From Pseudomonas anatoliensis (GTDB lineage Bacteria; Pseudomonadota; Gammaproteobacteria; Pseudomonadales; Pseudomonadaceae): a stretch of 64,000 bases of DNA. A program made the position numbers and the translations under genes. The notes beneath the pieces are model-generated. The model saw only the letters and a list, made by a program, of their open reading frames with translations. It ran no database searches and was not told the DNA's origin. Every line of letters starts with the position of its first letter. Within the stretch, counting starts at the first letter, position 1. This document shows, in pieces, positions 58,200 through 64,000 of the stretch. The stretch is taken from positions 480,699 to 544,698 of the forward strand of contig NZ_JACVHC010000004.1 of NCBI RefSeq assembly GCF_017976235.1. The letters are read 5' to 3'.

Positions 58200-60496
58200 C
58201 AGCCGCCCACCGCCATGGCCATCATGTTTTCCAGCTCCAGCGGGGTCATAGGCTTGGAGGTATTGATATTCAATGTCTCGACGTGGGTGCCAGGGCGCTG
58301 GTTAGGGTTCATGGCGTTGCTCTGGTTCTGGAAGCTTTGCATCAGTCCTCCTCTCGGGACGGCCTCGGGTTTAGTGGGGCTGATGGACGTATTGGCGTTG
58401 ATCGCCTTGCGGGCTTCGATGCCTTTGTCCGACTTGGCGGGCAGCTCGATGACCTTTTCGACGCGCGCCGGCAGTACACTTTTGGGCTGCATTGAAGACG
58501 CCAGGTCAGCGGATGCCGGCGGCAGCAAGATCGGCTCGGCCTGGTTGATCTGAGGGGCTGGCATCTGCAACGGCTTGAAGGGCAACACGTTGGTTTGCGG
58601 CAGCTGCGCCTGGGGCGCCATGGCGTTCAGCATTGGCGTGACCGGCGCCGATGCCTGCGGTACCGCAGCCATCACCAGCGGCGGCGCCTGAATCGGCGAC
58701 TGGGGCGAACTCACCAATTGCGGCAGCAGCGGCGCATCGACCAGCGGAGCCGTGATAGAGGGCAGTTCCGGCGCCACCGGCATGTCACCAAAGGCCGCGT
58801 CGATCTGCACACCTGGAATCTTGTTCAGCATTTCAATCAAGCCATTGATGGCCTGTTTAAAGATGTTGATGATGCCGTCCCACGCGGCCTTGGCCATGCC
58901 GGACCAGCCGCCCATAGAACCGAACCAGTCAGACAGGGAGGTCAGCTGTTCGCTGATCCACTGAAACGCAGCGGTGTTCATCACCGCCGCGCAAAGCTCA
59001 TCCCAGTACACGACAGCCGCGACCACGGCGGCGGCCAGCAGAACGATACCGGCCACGATCAGCAGCACAGGGTTGGCCAGCATGGCGGCGTTGACCAGCC
59101 AGATCGCGCCCTGCCAGAGCAACATGCCGACCCGCACCAGACCCATCCAGGTGTAAAGCACCACCAGACCGGCAGCGAAGGCCGCGACCAGAACGGTGTG
59201 GAACAGGAACATGGCGATGGACTTGAAGCCCTGCCAGTTGAGCAGCTTCCACACCGTGAGCATGCCCAGCCAGACCATCTTGCTGGCCCCGACAACAAGG
59301 GTCAGCAACGACATTGCGGCGATGAATCCAAAGACGATCAGCGTCGTGATGCCGATGATCCGCGTGATGTTCGGGAATAGCTGCGTCCAGCGGGTCAAGG
59401 TACTGGCGATGCCCACCAGGCGCTCCATCAACGGGGTCAGGGTCGGAATCAGGGATTGGCCGAACGCGATGCGTAGCGCTTCGACGGCTTTGCCGAACTG
59501 CTGCCACGGATCGACCATCGCCTTGGCCATCTTTTCGGCGTTCTCCAAACCTCGGACCTTGCCCAGCTCGCTGATACCGTTGCGCAGCCGGTCGGTGTCC
59601 TTGGCAAGCGCACCGATCACCTGGGCACCTTCACCGCCGAACACTTCCGTCAGCTTGGTACCGGCGGCAGCAGTGGTCAGGTCGCCATACTTGGCGGTCA
59701 GCTTGTCCAGGATCTGGATCATCGGCAGCGCATTGCCAGCGGCATCGGTGAACGTGAGGCCGGTTTTCTCAGCGGCAGCGCCCATATTTTCGAAGAACGC
59801 CTTGTAGCGCCCGCCGGCGTCTCCGCCTTCCATGGTGCTGGACAGCGTACCGATCACTGCCATCTGCTCGGCCACGCTCACACCGGCCTGAGTGGCAATC
59901 GCGCCTACTTCCTTGAACGCGTCCTTGAGCTGGGCCCCGTCAGTGCGGAAGAGCTTCACCGCAAGCGCAGTTTGCCCGGTCAACTGCTCGACCCACTCGA
60001 CTTTGCCCATCTTGTCGGCTTCGGTCTTGAACAAGTTGTACATGGTGCCCAGGTAGGCGCCGGTGGTTTCCGCGTCGGCCTTTGTGACCTTGGCCAGCAG
60101 GTTGCTGGAGCTGGTGATAGCGGCCAACTGACCGCCGACCAGCCCCTTGATGGCCCCATCGATGACGCGTGACGAGGCCACAAATTCGGCGGCGCTAGCC
60201 GCGTAGTCGATCGAGAATTCCAGGGCGGTCCGGTTCAGGGACGACAGCGCGTCCTCAGCAGTACCGAGGGCGCGCATGTCGCCCAGTGCCCGATTGACTT
60301 CCAGCGCCGGCTCGAGGGATTCGGTAATGGCCACACCTGCGCCCACCATGCCGGCCAAGCCTGCACCCATCTGAATGATGTTCTGCTGACTCTGGGCGGC
60401 AAGGTCGCTAAAGCTGGTTTTCACCTTGCCCAGTGGGGCGCTGACTTTGTCGGTCAGATTGAGGATGAAAGCCAGGCGGGCGGATCGGTCAGCCAT
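58199..60496 (-). CDS. tail tape measure protein
   Basis: The 765-residue protein sets tail length. N-terminal sequence DRSARLAFILNLTDKVSAPLGKVKTSF and the TP901-type core (AEFVASSRVIDGAIKGL, GTMYNLFKTEADKMG, ATQAGVSVAEQMAVIGTLSSTMEGG) are diagnostic. Central hydrophobic stretches (IVFGFIAAMSLLTLVVGAS, VLLIVAGIVLLAAAVVAAVVYW) may form a pore during DNA entry. The C-terminal Pro/Gln/Ala-rich part (about 580-690) is low complexity. It begins five bases after the frameshifted chaperone stop. Confidence 0.92.
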   Translation of the reverse strand: MADRSARLAFILNLTDKVSAPLGKVKTSFSDLAAQSQQNIIQMGAGLAGMVGAGVAITESLEPALEVNRALGDMRALGTAEDALSSLNRTALEFSIDYAASAAEFVASSRVIDGAIKGLVGGQLAAITSSSNLLAKVTKADAETTGAYLGTMYNLFKTEADKMGKVEWVEQLTGQTALAVKLFRTDGAQLKDAFKEVGAIATQAGVSVAEQMAVIGTLSSTMEGGDAGGRYKAFFENMGAAAEKTGLTFTDAAGNALPMIQILDKLTAKYGDLTTAAAGTKLTEVFGGEGAQVIGALAKDTDRLRNGISELGKVRGLENAEKMAKAMVDPWQQFGKAVEALRIAFGQSLIPTLTPLMERLVGIASTLTRWTQLFPNITRIIGITTLIVFGFIAAMSLLTLVVGASKMVWLGMLTVWKLLNWQGFKSIAMFLFHTVLVAAFAAGLVVLYTWMGLVRVGMLLWQGAIWLVNAAMLANPVLLIVAGIVLLAAAVVAAVVYWDELCAAVMNTAAFQWISEQLTSLSDWFGSMGGWSGMAKAAWDGIINIFKQAINGLIEMLNKIPGVQIDAAFGDMPVAPELPSITAPLVDAPLLPQLVSSPQSPIQAPPLVMAAVPQASAPVTPMLNAMAPQAQLPQTNVLPFKPLQMPAPQINQAEPILLPPASADLASSMQPKSVLPARVEKVIELPAKSDKGIEARKAINANTSISPTKPEAVPRGGLMQSFQNQSNAMNPNQRPGTHVETLNINTSKPMTPLELENMMAMAVGG

Positions 60497-60501
60497 CAGG
60501 G

Positions 60502-60956
60502 TTATCCGTTAAAGGCAGTAGAAATACCGTTGGCGACGGCAATTTCCATGCGTCTCCAATGTTCATCTTCTAGCCACTTGGCGGTGCCCATGCTCTCGAT
60601 CGTGGGTTCAGCGCCAGGTAGCCAGCGTTGGGTCAGGGCCAACAGTTGGCCAAGCCCGTCTTCGGTCAGGCCTTCGGCATGGCCGAGGGCTTTTTTACGA
60701 TCACTTCAACGTCCGGCGAATACTCTTCCAGCAACGCACCTGCGAGGGTCATGGTGGTGATCGGGTTTTCCAGCAGCACTTTCAGTGCAGCCTTGTCTTC
60801 ATCCTTCACCGTGCCCATCAGCAGGTTATGGGCCGGGGCGACCTTGTTGGCCTGGGTGGTGGCGTTGAAGTATTTGGTGATGACCTGAGGGGTCAGGGAG
60901 AACGTGAATTCCTTGTCGCCACGTTCCAAAGTGATGTTGCGGTTTACTTCGCTCAT
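60502..60956 (-). CDS. frameshift-extended tail assembly chaperone (gpGT-type)
   Basis: If ribosomes slip -1 at 60690-60696, translation continues from Lys89 with ALGHAEGLTEDGLGQLLALT and ends NGISTAFNG at the TAA 60502-60504, giving about 151 residues (89 + 62). The extension is open for 62 codons, starts exactly at the slippery site, and stops five bases before the tape-measure ATG. This is the lambda G/GT and P2 E/E+E' arrangement, where the long product binds the tape measure during assembly. I translated the extension base by base; its use is inference from the family. Confidence 0.85.
60666..60956 (-). CDS. tail assembly chaperone, short product (gpG-type)
   Basis: The 96-residue normal-frame product runs MSEVNRNITLERGDKEFTF to KKPSAMPKA. 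It is the small tail-chaperone type found directly upstream of tape-measure genes. It lies 33 bases after the Rz gene. The A AAA AAG site at codons 87-89 near its end lets a fraction of ribosomes make the longer form. Confidence 0.85.
   Translation of the reverse strand: MSEVNRNITLERGDKEFTFSLTPQVITKYFNATTQANKVAPAHNLLMGTVKDEDKAALKVLLENPITTMTLAGALLEEYSPDVEVIVKKPSAMPKA
60690..60696 (-). promoter_or_regulatory. -1 programmed ribosomal frameshift site (A AAA AAG)
   Basis: On the minus strand the codons GTA AAA AAG form the classical slippery heptamer A AAA AAG in the correct frame. Three bases downstream TCGGC-CAT-GCCGA (60674-60686) can form a stem-loop that may stimulate slipping. The -1 frame is open for 62 codons from here to just before the tape measure. 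Confidence 0.85.
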
Positions 60957-60989
60957 GTCTGTATTTCCGTAAGGTTGAGTTGCAAAGGG

Positions 60990-61481
60990 TCAGGGTTGTG
61001 CCGGCGTGCGTTGCACGACCTGGCGGATGTAATCCTGCAGGCCGAGGATCATTTGCCGGCTTAAGGCGAGTTGATCGCGGAGGGTGAAATAATCCGATCG
61101 AGCGTCTGCTGCGAGTTCGGCGCTGCCTGCATCAGCCAGGCCGGAGGCTTCGGCGGTGGCGGACACAGATCCGGAGGCAGGACAGGTGGCGCGGATCCGC
61201 AGCCGGCCAGTACCATCGCCAACAGAGCGGCGCAGGCGGTCGTTTTCAGTGAGTGCATTGCTCAATTCCGTGGTGTTTCGTTGATCGATCGCGTCTCGCT
61301 CGGCGAGCATTTCGCCACTGAGGCGCGCCGCTTCGCGCAGGCCTTTCACTTCCGATTGCACGCTGCCCAGGTCTTTCAGCGCGTCATCGCGCTGGTCCAC
61401 CACGCGCATGAACCAATACAACGGCACCAATGCGGTGATCAGCATCACGATGAGGGCGAGTCGGAACGGCGAAAGAGTCAT
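60990..61481 (-). CDS. Rz-like spanin inner-membrane subunit
   Basis: The 163-residue protein has an N-terminal membrane anchor (MTLSPFRLALIVMLITALVPLYWFM) followed by a charged helical domain (VDQRDDALKDLGSVQSEVKGLREAARL), as in i-spanins. ATG 61481 is fixed by the ATGA overlap with the endolysin stop. Together with embedded Rz1 it should join inner and outer membranes and complete lysis after the endolysin acts. Confidence 0.85.
   Translation of the reverse strand: MTLSPFRLALIVMLITALVPLYWFMRVVDQRDDALKDLGSVQSEVKGLREAARLSGEMLAERDAIDQRNTTELSNALTENDRLRRSVGDGTGRLRIRATCPASGSVSATAEASGLADAGSAELAADARSDYFTLRDQLALSRQMILGLQDYIRQVVQRTPAQP
61061..61258 (-). CDS. Rz1-like spanin outer-membrane lipoprotein, embedded in Rz
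   Basis: The 65-residue frame lies wholly within the Rz gene in another frame. It has a lipoprotein signal (ACAALLAMVLAGC, Cys20) followed by a Pro-rich segment (SAPPVLPPDLCPPPPKPPAW), exactly the Rz1 pattern. Embedded Rz1 genes are common in Gram-negative phages. Confidence 0.85.
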   Translation of the reverse strand: MHSLKTTACAALLAMVLAGCGSAPPVLPPDLCPPPPKPPAWLMQAAPNSQQTLDRIISPSAINSP

Positions 61482-62005
61482 TTCAGGCAAAGCTCCATCT
61501 CGGCCAGCCGGCGGTTGTGCAGGCCACGGATAAAGGTCTTGCGACCATCGGCACCGGTCACATATGCCCACACCGGCGTCGTGCCGTCAGAGGCCCAGGC
61601 CAGTGCTTTGCAGCCCTCGGCAATACGTCCCGCGTTAATCAGGCCGACGGCGCGGCTCGCGCACGTCGTGGGCATGCCGAAGTTGTGGCCATGGCTGCTC
61701 AAGGCGTCAAAAGTGTTCTGCCCAATCGCCTGATTGGTCAGGCAGTCCGCCAGGCTCAGTTGCCCCTTCGCGATGACCAGGCCTTCAACTTCGGCGCAGC
61801 GCGCATCGGACCAGTAGTCACCGACTACGACCGGTTCCGGGCTGGTATGGCGGGTGATGCCTTTGCAGACAGTCGGCAATCCACCGGCCAGCTTGTCGGC
61901 ATAGACGACGTTCTGGCCGTTGCCTTCCCAGTCGCCCAGGAACGCGGTCAACGTGCCGCTGCAGAGCACCAGAACGCCGGCGAATATCTTGTTGCGCAGG
62001 CTCAT
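61478..62005 (-). CDS. phage endolysin (lysozyme, SAR/signal-anchored type)
   Basis: The 175-residue protein has a short hydrophobic N-terminal segment (IFAGVLVLCSGTLTAFLG) that looks like a signal-arrest-release anchor, and a GH24-like muramidase body: DWEGNGQNVVYADKLAGGLPTVCKGITR, with the expected E-x-catalytic spacing partly changed, then LTNQAIGQNTFDALSSHGHNFGMPTTCASRAVGLINAG and GLHNRRLAEMELC. Cys pairs may control folding. It cuts peptidoglycan at lysis. Holin and Rz genes overlap it on both sides by ATGA. Confidence 0.85.
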   Translation of the reverse strand: MSLRNKIFAGVLVLCSGTLTAFLGDWEGNGQNVVYADKLAGGLPTVCKGITRHTSPEPVVVGDYWSDARCAEVEGLVIAKGQLSLADCLTNQAIGQNTFDALSSHGHNFGMPTTCASRAVGLINAGRIAEGCKALAWASDGTTPVWAYVTGADGRKTFIRGLHNRRLAEMELCLK

Positions 62006-62208
62006 CCCTTCACCTTCCAGTCACGCAGCATTTGGCGGTACTTGGGGACCAGCAGCAGGATCTGCAGCACCATGTAGAAAGCGGTCAGCATGTAAGCCAC
62101 TGCCGACCAGTCGACAGCACCTGTCACACCAGTGGCGGCGACGCCGATGGCGGGCGAAGCTTTTACCAGGGCAATGGCGGTGTCCTGAGCAGCCTGATTC
62201 GTACTCAT
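62002..62208 (-). CDS. phage holin
   Basis: The 68-residue protein starts at ATG 62208 (MSTNQAAQDTAIALVKASP), coupled to the upstream gene by ATGA. It has one or two membrane segments (AIGVAATGVTGAVDWSAVAYMLTAFYMVLQILLLVP) and a basic C-terminus (KYRQMLRDWKVKG), the usual holin plan. The next gene is the endolysin. Confidence 0.85.
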   Translation of the reverse strand: MSTNQAAQDTAIALVKASPAIGVAATGVTGAVDWSAVAYMLTAFYMVLQILLLVPKYRQMLRDWKVKG

Positions 62209-62417
62209 CGGCGAAGTCCTTTTTCGGTGAGGGTTTGGCAAGGGACGCAACGAGTCATGCCGCCCAGTGCCTGGCGCGCTGGCGGGATCTCCTTATCGCA
62301 ATCCTCGCAATGGGTGAGGCTTGGCCCGCTCGCTCGCGATTTGGCCAACTGGGCCGCAATGGCTTGGTCGCGTTGTCGCTGCTCCAGAGCCTGCGCACGA
62401 TCGAACGGGCAGACCAT
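62205..62417 (-). CDS. TraR/DksA-type zinc-finger protein
   Basis: The 70-residue protein carries CEDC and CVPC in the pattern HCEDCDKEIPPARQALGGMTRCVPCQ, the TraR/DksA C4 finger, after a helical N-terminus (MVCPFDRAQALEQRQRDQAIAAQLA). TraR-like proteins can bind the RNA-polymerase secondary channel and mimic DksA-ppGpp. It starts one base inside the tail-tube stop (TAATG) and overlaps the holin ATG. Confidence 0.85.
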   Translation of the reverse strand: MVCPFDRAQALEQRQRDQAIAAQLAKSRASGPSLTHCEDCDKEIPPARQALGGMTRCVPCQTLTEKGLRR

Positions 62418-62869
62418 TACGTCAGGCCTTCGATTTCAGCAGCAGCCAGGTACGGCACACCGTTGATCTTGATGAAGTCCGGACTGGTGACGTCGAAAGG
62501 CACCTTGTGGGTGTTCTTCGCGCCGCCCTTGGGATCGATGCTCAGCAGGCTGGATACGCGAACCTTGCAACCGAACGCCTCGATGCGCAGTTCCTCTTCG
62601 CCGGCCTTGGCGAAGAACACGATGTCGAACGGTTCCAGCTCACGGAAACTTCCGGATGTTTTCGCCTGCTCGACCAACAGATTGAAGTTGGTGGTGTCCA
62701 GCTCCAGTTCGCCCGCTGCAGCGACATCGCCATCAACGTGGCCGTTTGGCACGCCCTTGGTCTGGGCCACGGTGCTGTTGTCCGTGATGTCCAGGGTGCC
62801 GGCCTCAACGTGAACGAGCAGATCGCCCAAGTTCACGTCGAAGTTCTTACCGCCAATTTTTGCGGCCAT
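62417..62869 (-). CDS. tail tube protein (DUF2597 type)
   Basis: The 150-residue protein (MAAKIGGKNFDVNLGDLLVHVEAG...) is beta-rich with KGVPNGHVDGDVAAAGELELDTTNFNLLVEQAKTSGSFRELEPFDIVFFAKAG, typical of DUF2597 tube proteins. It forms the inner tube of the contractile tail and is found right after the sheath gene with a 3-base gap. Confidence 0.8.
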   Translation of the reverse strand: MAAKIGGKNFDVNLGDLLVHVEAGTLDITDNSTVAQTKGVPNGHVDGDVAAAGELELDTTNFNLLVEQAKTSGSFRELEPFDIVFFAKAGEEELRIEAFGCKVRVSSLLSIDPKGGAKNTHKVPFDVTSPDFIKINGVPYLAAAEIEGLT

Positions 62870-62872
62870 GTA

Positions 62873-63985
62873 TTACTCCGAATCCGTTACGGAAAGATCG
62901 AGCGCGATGTTGGCGGTCAGGTCTTTCGGGCAGTTGAGGGGGCGCAGCTTTAGGTAGGCCACGACAGAGGTTTTGCTTGTCCAGGTCAGCACGATGTCGC
63001 CGTCCTTGGGCTGCTCGATCTCGCCAGGGAACACCTGACCGGCGAACTTGGTGGACTTGGCCATCGCACGCAGTGGGGCCATGAGCTTGGAAGTGGTGGT
63101 CGCCATGCTGTTGGCCGAACTGTTCAGGCTCCGATCGCCCACATAGCGAATCAGCAGGATTCGGACGCGGCGGGCAGCCTTGTCGACGACACGCAGGTTT
63201 TCGATCACCTGAAAGTCACTGCCCGGGGCATCCAGCAGATTGCCGTCACCCCAGTAGGTGCCGGGATAGTCCGGGTAGGTCTGTGGCACCGACAGGCGCG
63301 CTGCGTCCAGTTGTGTCAGTACGGCCGACGTCAGTGCTACGCCGTCCAGATCCTTCGGCTCAGCGCCCAGGCCCACTACTGCGCCGGTCGCAACGCGCAT
63401 CGGCGTGTCTGCCACGCTCACGGAAGCGTTGGCCAGACGACCGGCAAGAACGCCCAGGTTGTTGCCGTGCAGTTGAGGTACCGGCAGGACCCGAGGCGCA
63501 GCCAGGCCGTCGACGATGGCTTTCTGTTCGACGACGTAGGCGCTCCAGGTCAGCTGCGGTGCGATGCCAGCAGTGGCGGCCATCACAAAGATGCGGCGGC
63601 CCAGCTTGTTGCTCAGGTCAGTGGCCGCAACGTGCATCGCTGACAGCTCGGCTTGGGTGGTCGACGGCTTGACCACCACCACCGCTTCAAAGGAATAGGT
63701 GCTGGTCGCGCTCTCCAGCGCCTGTTGCCACGTGATGTCATCTGCGATCGGAGCGGCCACGCAAGCCCAGCGATCGCCGCCGTTGCTGCGCGCCGCCAAG
63801 ATTTGGGTTTTCAGGTCGCTGTCCGGAACGCCCAACTGGACATCCAGATCGCTCTGGGTATCGAGGGGGACCAGCTTGCCGACATTCTTGGCGGCGGGAC
63901 CGATGAACAGGAAATAGCGTTCGATCTCGGTCACGGCACCCTGGCCGAGGTTGAGATTGTTAACGCTGACTTTGCCGAGTGCCAT
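62873..63985 (-). CDS. contractile tail sheath protein (DUF2586 type)
   Basis: The 370-residue protein (MALGKVSVNNLNLGQGAVTEIERYFLFIGPA...) matches DUF2586 sheath proteins: SYVVEQ-like SAYVVEQKAIVDGLAAPRVLPVPQLHGNN, DTPMRVATGAVVGLG, YPGTYWGDGNLLDAPGSDFQVIENLRVVDKAARRVR and VRYVGDRSLNSSANSMATT. It is the major contracting part of the tail. GAGG lies upstream of its ATG near the window edge. More head or tail genes must follow beyond the window. Confidence 0.85.
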   Translation of the reverse strand: MALGKVSVNNLNLGQGAVTEIERYFLFIGPAAKNVGKLVPLDTQSDLDVQLGVPDSDLKTQILAARSNGGDRWACVAAPIADDITWQQALESATSTYSFEAVVVVKPSTTQAELSAMHVAATDLSNKLGRRIFVMAATAGIAPQLTWSAYVVEQKAIVDGLAAPRVLPVPQLHGNNLGVLAGRLANASVSVADTPMRVATGAVVGLGAEPKDLDGVALTSAVLTQLDAARLSVPQTYPDYPGTYWGDGNLLDAPGSDFQVIENLRVVDKAARRVRILLIRYVGDRSLNSSANSMATTTSKLMAPLRAMAKSTKFAGQVFPGEIEQPKDGDIVLTWTSKTSVVAYLKLRPLNCPKDLTANIALDLSVTDSE

Positions 63986-64000
63986 AAAGCGGTGCCTCGT

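Noticed and set aside
50367..63985. R-type pyocin (tailocin) instead of a prophage
   Set aside because: Holin, endolysin and tail alone would fit a tailocin, but the insertion into rimO, methylase and oxygenase cargo point to an integrated prophage. It cannot be finally decided without the region past 64000, where head genes should be.

Overview
The window reads as a chromosome segment of a fluorescent-group Pseudomonas. It is GC-rich and the gene order matches, from memory, two blocks of the P. aeruginosa PAO1 map: a lipoprotein, pdxH, OmpA, esterase, dinG, OmpA, YchJ and quiP neighbourhood, and a proS, dinB, mprF, VirJ-like, kup and rimO neighbourhood. Many intergenic gaps carry the paired REP-type palindromes typical of this group, with the core GCAGCCTTCGGCAGCTCCTA or GTGGCGAGGGGATTTATCCC. 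The species was not determined.

Layout. 1-353 is the tail of nhaA. 541-2283 is a compact bacteriocin locus: a toxin with an S-type pyocin domain and a colicin E3-type rRNase domain, its cloacin-type immunity protein, and a small companion gene. 2341-20030 is mostly core envelope and housekeeping content: a glycine-zipper lipoprotein, pdxH, three OmpA-domain proteins, a serine hydrolase, an agarase-like secreted protein, dinG, a collagen-like secreted protein, several SEC-C-motif proteins and the AHL acylase quiP. 20191-30838 holds a four-gene DNA-repair set (exonuclease, ATP-dependent ligase, DEXH helicase, PdeM phosphoesterase). It is split in the middle by a five-gene cationic-amino-acid ABC transporter cassette bounded by REP pairs. 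30907-38444 has dcd, a cold-shock protein, a DUF481 outer-membrane protein, an alkyltransferase-like protein, an AmpG-type transporter, proS and a lipoprotein. 38540-47067 has SOS-boxed dinB, two duplicated initiator tRNA genes, mprF with its VirJ-like partner, a broken DUF3077 gene and kup.

From 47357 the chromosome is interrupted. The first 20 codons of rimO are intact and then run into foreign DNA, which continues to the window edge. This is the late-gene end of a contractile-tailed prophage of the DUF2586/DUF2590/DUF2597 type. Nearest the junction is a cargo block with a D12-class adenine methylase, two unknown small genes and a 2OG-Fe(II) oxygenase. Two LexA-box-like sites flank the region between the divergent methylase and small genes. 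Then come, all on the minus strand, baseplate and spike genes, tail fibre, gpI, gp47, DUF2590, tape measure, a tail-assembly chaperone with a programmed -1 frameshift site, an Rz gene with embedded Rz1, endolysin, holin, a TraR/DksA zinc finger, tail tube and tail sheath. Head genes, integrase and the other attachment site must lie beyond 64000.

The most interesting points are: the prophage breaking rimO at codon 20; the SOS-linked cargo island beside that junction; the A AAA AAG frameshift site with a 62-residue extension in the tail chaperone; the short E3-type bacteriocin with abrupt composition change; the transporter cassette splitting the repair operon; and an internally deleted DUF3077 gene at 44854-44996.
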